Assembly: GCF_007785775.2 (NCBI RefSeq) | Contig: NZ_VNIK02000007.1 | Coordinates: forward strand, 62,001-126,000 | Origin: Flagellimonas hadalis | GTDB taxonomy: Bacteria; Bacteroidota; Bacteroidia; Flavobacteriales; Flavobacteriaceae | Reading direction: 5' to 3' | Length of the DNA: 64,000 bases | Shown: piece after piece, positions 27,094-35,213 of the stretch | How positions within the stretch are numbered: the first letter of the stretch is position 1 | Layout of the letters: each line of letters opens with the position of its first letter | Made by a program: the position numbers and the translations under genes | The notes under the pieces: generated by a model | What the model was told of the DNA's origin: nothing | The model's database searches: none | What the model saw: the letters and a program-made list of their open reading frames with translations, nothing else

Positions 27094-28092
27094 TTACGGA
27101 TTCATGTCGAATATGATCCCCGAACTCTTGTGAATTTTGTTGTCCGAGTCCACGACCACGGCCTCTACCCCATCCATCTGGTTGATCATGTGCAGGCCAA
27201 CATCCCTTCCCATGATGAAAACGGCCGTGGCCAAAGCGTCACAAAGTTCTGCCTGTTTTGCAAAAATGGACACGCTGTTGACCCCCGTTGTGGGGTATCC
27301 TGTCCTAGGATCGATGATATGGGAATATTTTTTTCCGTTCAGGGTGATGAACTTTTCGTAATTGCCCGACGTGGCCACCGACGATTCGATGACGGGTAAC
27401 CAACTGAACACTTTGTCCTTGCTCAACGGATTGGCGATGCCTACCAGCCACTTCTCCCCTGTCACTTTGGTCCCCCAAGTGGTCAGGTCGCCAGAAGCGT
27501 TGATGATGCCCCCTTTTACATCCTTGGAAACCATGAGCTCTTTGGCCTTGTCAGCAGCATATCCCTTTCCAATGGCCCCAAACCCGATACACATGCCCGG
27601 TTCAGGCAAGAACACGGTTTGGTTCTTTTGGTCCAAAACAATTTTCTTGTATCCGATCTTTGCCACAGCTTTTTGGATATCCTCTTCCTTGGGTGCACTT
27701 TCCATACTGCCATCGAACTTCCAGATGTTGTCCATGGACGCATAGGTGATGTCGAAGGCGCCATCAGTGATTTCGGAGATCCGTATGGAACGCTCGATAA
27801 GGCCAAAAAGCTCTGGACTCACCTTCACTGGCTTTATGCCTGAATTTTTGTTGATGAGCGAAGTCTCGGAGTTTTCATCCCACGAAGATATGATCTTTTC
27901 AATACGTTGTATTTCGGAAACGGCCTCATCAATGTTGATATAGCCTATTTCCTCGTTCGGGGCCACCACGGTGACCTCAAAACGGGTCCCCATCAACTTG
28001 AGCGTCTTTTTTACAGTGACATCCTTCTGTCCCAATTGCCCCAAGGACAATAGACAGGAAAGGCTGCACAAAAAAACGGTGATCGCTTTCAT
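27094..28092 (-). CDS. apbE: FAD:protein FMN transferase (ApbE family)
   Basis: A 332-residue exported enzyme with a signal peptide (MKAITVFLCSLSCLLSLG). Family motifs visible: MGTRFEVTV near the start, FGAIGKGYAADKA (flavin binding), NASGDLTTWG, HIIDPRTGYPTTG and DALATAVFIMG. ApbE moves FMN onto threonine or serine of exported redox proteins. Here the operon lacks an obvious RnfG/NqrC-type substrate, so the target is unclear. It overlaps the thioredoxin gene by 4 bases. Confidence 0.93.
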   Translation of the reverse strand: MKAITVFLCSLSCLLSLGQLGQKDVTVKKTLKLMGTRFEVTVVAPNEEIGYINIDEAVSEIQRIEKIISSWDENSETSLINKNSGIKPVKVSPELFGLIERSIRISEITDGAFDITYASMDNIWKFDGSMESAPKEEDIQKAVAKIGYKKIVLDQKNQTVFLPEPGMCIGFGAIGKGYAADKAKELMVSKDVKGGIINASGDLTTWGTKVTGEKWLVGIANPLSKDKVFSWLPVIESSVATSGNYEKFITLNGKKYSHIIDPRTGYPTTGVNSVSIFAKQAELCDALATAVFIMGRDVGLHMINQMDGVEAVVVDSDNKIHKSSGIIFDMNP

Positions 28093-28526
28093 TTGATGAA
28101 CTTGTTGAGGAGTGAAATATATTTTTCTGGGGTAAGCCTAGGGTTGAACCCTGTTTCTCCCAAAACAGATTCGTTCTTGTCCAAGACCACGACCAAGGGA
28201 AAGTATCCTTTGGGATTGTATTTTTCGGCCAGCGTTTTGTTCACACCCGATTTATCTTCGGGAAGCTGGTTTTGTTTTTTTCGGGGAAAATCGGCATTGT
28301 ACAGCACGTAGTTTTCGGTAGCATAAACCTTGAATTCCTCCGAATCCAGGATCTTTTTTTTCAAACGGATGCAGGGAGCGCACCAATCGGAACCGGAAAA
28401 CACGAGAACAATGGGTTTGTCAGTGGTATTTGCCCTATCCAATGCACTGGCATAACTCTCCTGCCACTCCTGTGCATGCAGGGTGCCAAGACATACCAAT
28501 AGCAATAAGGTCAACAATCGTTTCAT
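28089..28526 (-). CDS. Exported thioredoxin-family protein
   Basis: A 145-residue protein with a signal peptide (ending near LHAQ) and a thioredoxin fold with active site WCAPC (residues about 45-49, followed by IRLKKK). It keeps the cis-proline region (PLVVVLDKNE). It probably reduces or oxidises thiols in the periplasm. The overlap with apbE by 4 bases and the next-door Rieske gene make a redox operon. Confidence 0.9.
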   Translation of the reverse strand: MKRLLTLLLLVCLGTLHAQEWQESYASALDRANTTDKPIVLVFSGSDWCAPCIRLKKKILDSEEFKVYATENYVLYNADFPRKKQNQLPEDKSGVNKTLAEKYNPKGYFPLVVVLDKNESVLGETGFNPRLTPEKYISLLNKFIK

Positions 28527-28544
28527 AAGATTTGGGACTACAAA

Positions 28545-28985
28545 TTACTCAAATACTCGCAGCAGGGATCCATCAAGTTCGGTATTGAACACTTTGAGGG
28601 CACGGGCAGGTTTACTGTCCACTTTGTTCAACGGCGTTCCATCCTGTCCAAAACGTGATCCGTGGACATCGCAATAGAAAATACCACCATCCTGGTTCAC
28701 GAACCTTACTTGATCATAGGATTCATGGCTGCATACCTGACTGGCCGCCACATATTCTCCCTGCAGGTTTCTGGCCACAACGACCAGATTCTTCAAAATA
28801 AACCCTCCATTTGTCGCTAGTGCTTGGGCTTCTTGGGAAGTAAGATCTACTGTAAAATCCACGCCTGTGGGCACTTCTTCAAGATTTCCATCAATTTCGT
28901 CCTTGGAACATCCATGCAGACAGGGAAAAGTAAGGGCAAATGCAGCACCTGCACCCAAACTTCTCAGAAATTGCTTTCTTTCCAT
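28545..28985 (-). CDS. Rieske 2Fe-2S lipoprotein-like protein
   Basis: A 146-residue exported protein with a hydrophobic leader that holds RKQFLRSLG and a lipobox-like LHGC. The Rieske cluster-binding pair is complete: C-x-H in QVCSHESYD and C-x-x-H in FYCDVHGSRF. This fits a small ferredoxin-type Rieske protein rather than a bc1 subunit. It is the first gene of the five-gene redox operon and may carry electrons to its neighbours (inference). Confidence 0.9.
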   Translation of the reverse strand: MERKQFLRSLGAGAAFALTFPCLHGCSKDEIDGNLEEVPTGVDFTVDLTSQEAQALATNGGFILKNLVVVARNLQGEYVAASQVCSHESYDQVRFVNQDGGIFYCDVHGSRFGQDGTPLNKVDSKPARALKVFNTELDGSLLRVFE

Positions 28986-29032
28986 AGCTAGAGGTTTATA
29001 ATAAAGAACGCTAAACTAAAAGGAATCGTATG

Positions 29033-30211
29033 CTAATAGTGAAACTTGCCGTACTCGCTCTGGATGGTCAGCTTTTTGGTTTCCGATGGTTCAACTCTAC
29101 CTATGATTTGGGCATCTACCTCAAAACTTTTGGAAATCTTGATGATATCCTCAGCAACCTTCTCATTTACATAGAGTTCCATGCGGTGTCCGCAATTAAA
29201 AACCTGGTACATTTCCTTCCAATCAGTACCGGATTGCTCTTGGATCAATTTGAACAGCGGTGGTACGGAGAACATATTATCCTTGATGATATGAAGGTTG
29301 TCCACAAAGTGAAGGATCTTCGTCTGTGCTCCCCCACTACAGTGTACCATCCCGTGGATTTCCTTGGAGGAATAGCTTTCCAGTATCTTTTTGATGATGG
29401 GCGCATAGGTCCTTGTGGGAGACAGCACCAATTTTCCGGCATCCAAAGGTGAGCCCGGAACGACATCCGTCAACTGGGTCTGACCAGAATATACCAACTC
29501 TTCAGGAACGGAAGCATCATAGCTTTCGGGATATTTTTGGGCCAGATATTTTCCAAAAACATCATGCCTGGCAGAGGTAAGCCCATTGCTGCCCATTCCG
29601 CCGTTATATTCGGTCTCATAAGTCGCTTTTCCATAGGAAGCGAGGCCCACGATGACATCACCTGCAACGATATTGGCATTATCGATCACCTGGCTCCTTT
29701 TCATACGGGCAGTAACGGTCGAATCCACGATTATGGTCCGTACCAAGTCGCCCACATCGGCCGTTTCCCCACCTGTGGAATGGATGGTGATGCCGTGCTT
29801 TTTCAGGTCGGAAATCAATGCCTCCGTACCATTGATGATTGCTGAAATGACTTCGCCGGGAATCAGGTTCTTGTTCCTTCCGATGGTGGAGGAAAGCATG
29901 ATATTATCGGTTGCCCCCACACAGATCAGGTCGTCCACGTTCATGATCAGGGCATCCTGGGCTATCCCTTTCCAAACGGACAGGTCACCCGTCTCCTTCC
30001 AGTACATATAGGCCAAGGAGGATTTGGTTCCGGCACCATCGGCATGCATCACAAGGCAATGGTCTTCACTACCGGTCAAATAATCTGGGACGATTTTGCA
30101 AAAAGCCTTGGGAAAAAGTCCTTTGTCTATGTTCTTGATGGCACTGTGCACATCTTCCTTGGAAGCGGAAACCCCTCTCTGGGCATATCTTTTACTCGTG
30201 TCGGATGACAT
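29033..30211 (-). CDS. purM: Phosphoribosylformylglycinamidine cyclo-ligase (AIR synthase)
   Basis: A 392-residue PurM-type ATP-binding enzyme, fifth step of purine synthesis. The typical elements are GVSASKEDV near the N-terminus, HADGAGTK, DDLICVGATD, TGGETADV and VGLASYGKATYE. The ATG at 30211 (MSSDTSKRYAQRGV) is favoured over a TTG six codons upstream. At 392 residues it is longer than the 345-residue E. coli enzyme, as in other Bacteroidota. No other pur genes are adjacent. Confidence 0.92.
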   Translation of the reverse strand: MSSDTSKRYAQRGVSASKEDVHSAIKNIDKGLFPKAFCKIVPDYLTGSEDHCLVMHADGAGTKSSLAYMYWKETGDLSVWKGIAQDALIMNVDDLICVGATDNIMLSSTIGRNKNLIPGEVISAIINGTEALISDLKKHGITIHSTGGETADVGDLVRTIIVDSTVTARMKRSQVIDNANIVAGDVIVGLASYGKATYETEYNGGMGSNGLTSARHDVFGKYLAQKYPESYDASVPEELVYSGQTQLTDVVPGSPLDAGKLVLSPTRTYAPIIKKILESYSSKEIHGMVHCSGGAQTKILHFVDNLHIIKDNMFSVPPLFKLIQEQSGTDWKEMYQVFNCGHRMELYVNEKVAEDIIKISKSFEVDAQIIGRVEPSETKKLTIQSEYGKFHY

Positions 30212-30292
30212 AAAAATGGGTTTGGGCAAAAATAACGGAAAGCCATCAATTAATCGACAGCTCTCCGTAGGTTTTCATTTTTGCAGCTCTTA

Positions 30293-32479
30293 TTATTTGG
30301 CAAATAGCAATTCCCTGTATTTCGTAAAGGGCCAAAGATCGTCCGCAATCAATTTTTCCAATTTATCGGACTGTTCCCTGATCTTCTCAAAATAGGGTTT
30401 TACATTGTTGCAATAGGCTTGGGCCTTTTTGTTGCTCATGGCCATCCCATTGGCACGTTTTCTGGCATCGATCATCTCATCGGTCAGCTTTTTGATCTGG
30501 ACAATGTGCTCTCCTACCTGCTCCAAGATGTTCAACTGGCTTTCGGCCACATTTTTATGGGCCGCTCCATAGACCTCTTTCAGGCCACTTACGTTCTTCA
30601 ACAAAATATTTTGGTATCGGATAGCGGCAGGGATGATGTGGTTATAGACCATTTCCCCGAGCACCCTTCCTTCAATCTGGATATGGAAAATATAGGCTCC
30701 CAACTCCACTTCTTGATGGGCCTTGAGTTCCACTTCGCTCATTACGCCCATTTCCTTGAAAAGTTCCAAACTCTCCTTGGAGGTGATCACTTGCAGGGCC
30801 TCCGGGGTGTTTTTGTTGTTGCTCAATTTGCGCCTTCTGGCCTCTTCCTGCCATTCCATTCCGTAACCATCGCCCTCAAAACGGATACGCTTGGAGGTCT
30901 TGATGTATTCACGAAGCACATTGAAAACGGCCTCGTCCTTTTTCAGGCCTTTCTTGTCGATCAGTACATCCACTTCCTTTTTAAAGTCGGTGAGTTGTTT
31001 GGCCACGATGGTGTTGAGGATGGTCATCGGTTTGGCGCAATTGGTCTTGGAGCCCACACCTCTCATCTCAAACTTGTTTCCTGTGAAGGCAAAGGGGGAT
31101 GTACGGTTCCTATCGGTGTTGTCCAACAGGATTTCCGGGATTTTGCCCACCACGTTGAGTTTGAGCTCCGTCTTTTCTTCGGGGGACAGTTTTCCTTTGG
31201 AAACGCCTTCGAGTTCATCCAGTACATTACTCAATTGTTTTCCAATAAAAATGGAAAGGATGGACGGCGGGGCCTCGTTGGCACCCAATCTGTGGTCGTT
31301 GCTAGCAGAGGCGATGGAGGCGCGCAAAAGCTCCTCATAGGTGTCCACTGCTTTTATGGTATTCACGAAAAAGGTCAAAAACTGAAGGTTTTTCATGGGC
31401 GTGCTCCCTGGACTGAGCAGGTTCACCCCGGTATCGGTGGCGAGGGACCAGTTGTTGTGCTTTCCAGAGCCGTTGATCCCTGCAAAGGGTTTTTCATGGA
31501 ACAGCACTGAAAAATGGTGGCGGTCCGCAATCTCTTCCATGACGTCCATCAACAATAGGTTGTGGTCCACGGAGAGGTTGGCTTCCTCGAAAACGGGTGC
31601 AAGTTCAAATTGATTGGGAGCTACCTCATTATGGCGGGTCTTGACTGGGATGCCCAATTTGGTGCATTCCTTTTCCAAGTCGCTCATAAAGCTCAAAACC
31701 CTGGGTGGTATCACTCCAAAATAATGGTCGTCCAACTGCTGGCCCTTGGCAGAAAAATTGCCCACGAGGGTCCTTCCGGTCATGGTAAGGTCCAAACGCG
31801 ATTTGGCCAATGCTTTGTCCACCAAAAAATATTCTTGTTCCCAGCCCAAAGTGGCATAGACCTTTCTCACATTTTTGTCAAAATACTGGGCAACACCTGT
31901 CGCTGCTTGGTCAACTGCGTGCAATGCCCGTAGCAACGGTGCCTTGTTGTCCAAGGCCTCACCCGTGTAGGCTACAAATATGGTGGGAATACAGAGGGTG
32001 GTCTTATAGATGAATGCCGGGGAAGTCGGGTCCCAAGCAGTATATCCACGGGCCTCGAAAGTATTCCTTATGCCACCACTGGGAAAACTGGACGCATCGG
32101 GTTCTTGCTGCACCAATTGGGCCCCTCCGAACTTTTCCATGGCCCTACCATCAGGAAGTATGTCAAAAAAAGCATCGTGCTTTTCGGCAGTGGCTCCGGT
32201 CAAGGGTTGGAACCAATGGGTGTAGTGCGTAGCGCCCATGCTCAGGGCCCATGCCTTCATCCCTTCGGCCACCTGGTCGGCAATTTTACGATCTATCTTA
32301 TTACCCTGAAAAATGGCAGATTTTACATTTTCAAAAGCTTCCCTTGTCAGGAATTGGAGCATTTTGTCCTCATTGAAAACATGCTTCCCGAAGAGTTCGG
32401 AACGTTTTCCAATCTCGCTTATCGATGTATGTTCCCTTTTACGGCTTTCGGCCAAGGCTTGAAATCTTACTTTCGGCAT
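30293..32479 (-). CDS. glnN: Glutamine synthetase type III
   Basis: A 728-residue GSIII, a size seen only in this class. Visible signatures include TGATAEKHDAFFD near residue 96, GGIRNTFEARGYTAWDP, WEQEYFLVDK, and the ammonium/ATP region GINGSGKHNNWSLATD. Type III is the main enzyme of Bacteroidota. It is divergent from a type II gene. A TAATTTTG box lies at 32499-32506 on the minus strand, close to the ATG. Confidence 0.95.
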   Translation of the reverse strand: MPKVRFQALAESRKREHTSISEIGKRSELFGKHVFNEDKMLQFLTREAFENVKSAIFQGNKIDRKIADQVAEGMKAWALSMGATHYTHWFQPLTGATAEKHDAFFDILPDGRAMEKFGGAQLVQQEPDASSFPSGGIRNTFEARGYTAWDPTSPAFIYKTTLCIPTIFVAYTGEALDNKAPLLRALHAVDQAATGVAQYFDKNVRKVYATLGWEQEYFLVDKALAKSRLDLTMTGRTLVGNFSAKGQQLDDHYFGVIPPRVLSFMSDLEKECTKLGIPVKTRHNEVAPNQFELAPVFEEANLSVDHNLLLMDVMEEIADRHHFSVLFHEKPFAGINGSGKHNNWSLATDTGVNLLSPGSTPMKNLQFLTFFVNTIKAVDTYEELLRASIASASNDHRLGANEAPPSILSIFIGKQLSNVLDELEGVSKGKLSPEEKTELKLNVVGKIPEILLDNTDRNRTSPFAFTGNKFEMRGVGSKTNCAKPMTILNTIVAKQLTDFKKEVDVLIDKKGLKKDEAVFNVLREYIKTSKRIRFEGDGYGMEWQEEARRRKLSNNKNTPEALQVITSKESLELFKEMGVMSEVELKAHQEVELGAYIFHIQIEGRVLGEMVYNHIIPAAIRYQNILLKNVSGLKEVYGAAHKNVAESQLNILEQVGEHIVQIKKLTDEMIDARKRANGMAMSNKKAQAYCNNVKPYFEKIREQSDKLEKLIADDLWPFTKYRELLFAK

Positions 32480-32623
32480 TTCATTTGTGTTTAGGAGACA
32501 AAATTACAATTAACAATTTAATAATATAAGTTCGAAAAAATACTTTTTTTTCACTTTCCCCCACCTAAAATAGGGGTATTATAAATTATAACGAGAATTT
32601 TGTGATTTTACCCCCATGAAACA

Positions 32624-32652
32624 TTGATTATTAAATGAAAAAACTATTTTTG
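32624..32652 (+). promoter_or_regulatory. Bacteroidota-type promoter of glnII
   Basis: TTG at 32624-32626, 18-base spacer, TATTTTTG at 32645-32652. The ATG of glnII lies 35 bases downstream. Confidence 0.6.
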
Positions 32653-32687
32653 CTTCCATTATTTGAGAACGATTAACTACCAAAATT

Positions 32688-33698
32688 ATGAGCAAATCTA
32701 AATTAGAGTATATCTGGTTGGATGGTTACTTCCCTACCGCCAACATGAGGAGCAAGACTAAAATCGAGGAGAATTTTAGTGGTAAATTGGAGGACTGTCC
32801 CATATGGTCCTTCGACGGAAGCTCAACAGGGCAAGCGGAAGGTGGTTCTTCCGACTGCTTGTTGAAACCTGTTTCCATCTTCCCTGACCCAGCAAGAAAT
32901 AATGGCTTTTTGGTCATGGCAGAAGTATTGAACGCCGATGGCACTGTGCACGAAACCAACTCAAGGGCCACTATTGATGATGAAAATGATGACTTCTGGT
33001 TTGGTTTCGAGCAGGAATACTTTATCATGGACACCCACACCCAATTGCCCCTCGGGTTCCCAATGGGCGGGTATCCCGGCCCACAAGGATTGTACTACTG
33101 CTCCGTTGGTGGTAAAAATACCCATGGTAGGGATTTGGTGGAGCGTCATGCCGACCTATGCCTTGAAGCGGGAATCAACTTTGAAGGAATCAACCAAGAA
33201 GTTGCCTGCGGACAGTGGGAGTTCCAAATTTTTGCCAAAGGTGGCAAACACGCTGGTGACCAAGTTTGGATTGCCCGTTATCTTTTGGACAGATTGACCG
33301 AGGAGTATGGTTACTACATCGAGTACCACCCAAAACCCATCAAAGGGGATTGGAACGGTTCCGGTATGCACGCCAACTTTTCCAACACTACGTTGCGCAC
33401 GGCCGGTTCCAAAGAAGTTTATGAAAAAATATGTGAGGCCTTCCGCCCTGTTACCGCTGAGCACATTGCTGTTTACGGTGAGTTCAACGATCAGCGTTTG
33501 ACCGGTAAGCACGAAACTGCTTCCATCAAGGATTTCAGCTATGGAGTTTCCGATAGGGGCGCTTCCATCAGGATTCCGATCATGACCGTTGAAAAAGGAT
33601 GGAAAGGATGGCTGGAGGACAGAAGACCTGCCTCTAACGCCGACCCATACAAAGTTGCGGCCAGGATCATCAAAACAGTAAAGTCTGCAAAGATATAA
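32688..33698 (+). CDS. glnII: Glutamine synthetase type II (eukaryote-like)
   Basis: A 336-residue GSII. It begins with a beta-grasp domain (YIWLDGYFPTANMRSKTK) and has WSFDGSSTGQAEG, FGFEQEYFIMD, GDWNGSGMHANFSNT and FSYGVSDRGASIRIP, as in eukaryotic-type enzymes. It is about half the size of GSIII. Having GSII and GSIII back to back suggests a shared nitrogen control, probably with different affinities or conditions. No regulatory partner (GlnB) is visible in the window. Confidence 0.95.
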   Translation: MSKSKLEYIWLDGYFPTANMRSKTKIEENFSGKLEDCPIWSFDGSSTGQAEGGSSDCLLKPVSIFPDPARNNGFLVMAEVLNADGTVHETNSRATIDDENDDFWFGFEQEYFIMDTHTQLPLGFPMGGYPGPQGLYYCSVGGKNTHGRDLVERHADLCLEAGINFEGINQEVACGQWEFQIFAKGGKHAGDQVWIARYLLDRLTEEYGYYIEYHPKPIKGDWNGSGMHANFSNTTLRTAGSKEVYEKICEAFRPVTAEHIAVYGEFNDQRLTGKHETASIKDFSYGVSDRGASIRIPIMTVEKGWKGWLEDRRPASNADPYKVAARIIKTVKSAKI

Positions 33699-33734
33699 CT
33701 GGGAGCAAATAAATTAGTTGTTGATTATAGATGA

Positions 33735-33767
33735 AAAGCCGTCCCAACCATGGGGCGGTTTTTTATT
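33735..33767 (+). terminator. Rho-independent terminator after glnII
   Basis: A stem of ccgtccc and ggggcgg (one G-T pair), loop aaccat, followed by TTTTTT. The last part overlaps the stop of the convergent antiporter gene. Confidence 0.75.
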
Positions 33768-34746
33768 TTAGTGTCATATACACAAACGTGACGTAAAAGG
33801 CCAAAAGCACAAGACCGTCCTTCCACCCCAAGCGCAATCCCTTTGGGAAGAACACCAAGGGCAATATCAAAAAGGAGATGCCCAGCATCCAAAAGATGTC
33901 GTTATAGAGCAATCCCTTGTCCACTACATTTATAGGAGTGATAATGGCCGTTATTCCCAAAACAGCCAGTAGGTTAAAAATGTTAGAGCCAATCAAGTTG
34001 CCCAAAGAGATGGCCTTTTCCTTTTTGAGCACTGCAATCACTGAAGCTGCCAATTCCGGAACGCTGGTCCCAATTGAAACCACGGTTATCCCAATGATTC
34101 GGTCACTCACCCCAAAAGCGGAGGCCATGCCCACAGCTCCTTTGATCAGGAGCTCCGATCCGCCCCAAAGCGCCGTTCCCCCTATCCCCAGCAACAATAC
34201 CGTTCTATATAAAGGTAGCGGAACATCATCTTCTGGCTTTTCATCCACAACGGCCGTTTGCTGAAACCTAAGTAGGTACACCAAAAAGAGAAATAGACAG
34301 GACACAAGGATGATTCCTTCATATTGCTGCAGCACACCATCAAAGTAAACAAAACCACAAAACAGCAATGAGGCCACCATCATCACCGGCCAATCGGTGG
34401 AATAAAAACTCTTTCGCACATCTATACTCCCCAATATAATGGTAATGGCCAGTACCAATCCAAGGTTGGCGATGTTAGATCCCACCACATTGGCAAGGGC
34501 AAGATCTGGAAAACCGTCCAAAGCAGCTTTTACGCTCACAATAAGTTCCGGGGCCGATGTGGCGAAGGAGACCACCGTCATCCCGATCACAATTTTTGGG
34601 ATGGACAACCTGAGCGATAGGGCCACTGCCGATTTCAACAACCAATTTCCCCCGGCAATAAGAAGGCCAAGCCCCAGCACAACAAAAAGTAGATTTTCCA
34701 AAGAGTCGAGTTTTGCGTAAAAATAGCGGAAGATTTGATCAACCAA
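33763..34746 (-). CDS. CaCA-family calcium/sodium antiporter (YrbG type)
   Basis: A 327-residue inner-membrane exchanger with about ten helices in two halves. The paired alpha-repeat signatures are clear: VVSFATSAPELIVS with NVVGSNIANLG in the first half and VVSIGTSVPELAAS with NLIGSNIFNLLAV in the second. The start is a TTG at 34746, as no ATG occurs early in the frame, so the first residues are uncertain. Such proteins expel Ca2+ in exchange for Na+ or H+. It is divergent from the blaI gene. Confidence 0.88.
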   Translation of the reverse strand: MVDQIFRYFYAKLDSLENLLFVVLGLGLLIAGGNWLLKSAVALSLRLSIPKIVIGMTVVSFATSAPELIVSVKAALDGFPDLALANVVGSNIANLGLVLAITIILGSIDVRKSFYSTDWPVMMVASLLFCGFVYFDGVLQQYEGIILVSCLFLFLVYLLRFQQTAVVDEKPEDDVPLPLYRTVLLLGIGGTALWGGSELLIKGAVGMASAFGVSDRIIGITVVSIGTSVPELAASVIAVLKKEKAISLGNLIGSNIFNLLAVLGITAIITPINVVDKGLLYNDIFWMLGISFLILPLVFFPKGLRLGWKDGLVLLAFYVTFVYMTLK

Positions 34747-34768
34747 AAGTGTTCTTGAAAGAATAAAA

Positions 34769-34823
34769 AACTATAAAAATAGTTAATAAACTATAAAAAT
34801 AGTTGTTTAACTATGGAATTAGT
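34769..34823. promoter_or_regulatory. Three phased BlaI-type operators
   Basis: aactataaaaatagtt, a perfect dyad, occurs at 34769-34784 and again at 34789-34804; an imperfect third copy (aactatggaattagt) lies at 34809-34823. The 20-base period puts the copies about two helix turns apart, so a dimer could bind each on one face. Copies 2 and 3 overlap the promoter of blaI, fitting autorepression. A role at the divergent antiporter gene is possible. Confidence 0.75.
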
Positions 34824-34833
34824 ATTATGTTTG
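34803..34833 (+). promoter_or_regulatory. Bacteroidota-type promoter of blaI-M56
   Basis: TTG at 34803-34805, 20-base spacer, TATGTTTG at 34826-34833. The -33 box overlaps operator 2, and operator 3 fills the spacer. Confidence 0.65.
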
Positions 34834-34853
34834 GGACTGTAATTTCCGAGACT

Positions 34854-35213
34854 ATGCAAAAATTGACCAACAAGGAAGAGGAAGTGATGAAAATCCTTTG
34901 GAAGCTGAAAAAGGCTTTCGTTAAGGAGATTTTGGAAGAGATAGATGGCGAGAAGCCGCATTACAACACCCTCTCCACCATCGTGAGAAATTTACAAGAA
35001 AAGGGATATGTGGGCCATGAGGCCTTTGGGAACACCCACCGCTATTTTCCCATGGTGACCAAGGAACAATACCGCAAAAAGTATGTCAACGCCGCCATAG
35101 CCGACTATTATGACGATTCCTACAAAAGTCTGGTTTCCCATTTTGCGAATGAGGAGAAGATATCGGTAAGGGAACTCCAAGAAATCATTGACCTCATCGA
35201 AAAGAAGAAATAA
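34854..35213 (+). CDS. blaI: BlaI/MecI-family transcriptional repressor
   Basis: A 119-residue winged-helix repressor; the ATG at 34854 (MQKLTNKEEEVMKILWKLK) fits the family. The recognition helix is in the GEKPHYNTLSTIVRNL segment. The C-terminus is a dimerisation helix with many charged residues. It ends in a TAATG overlap with the M56 gene. In known cases the M56 sensor cleaves BlaI or leads to its loss when a signal arrives; here the operator array sits directly in front. Confidence 0.92.
   Translation: MQKLTNKEEEVMKILWKLKKAFVKEILEEIDGEKPHYNTLSTIVRNLQEKGYVGHEAFGNTHRYFPMVTKEQYRKKYVNAAIADYYDDSYKSLVSHFANEEKISVRELQEIIDLIEKKK

Noticed and set aside
30419..31510. 363-codon plus-strand frame inside the type III glutamine synthetase gene
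   Set aside because: Long only because the true gene is well-coded on the other strand; the protein has no domain.
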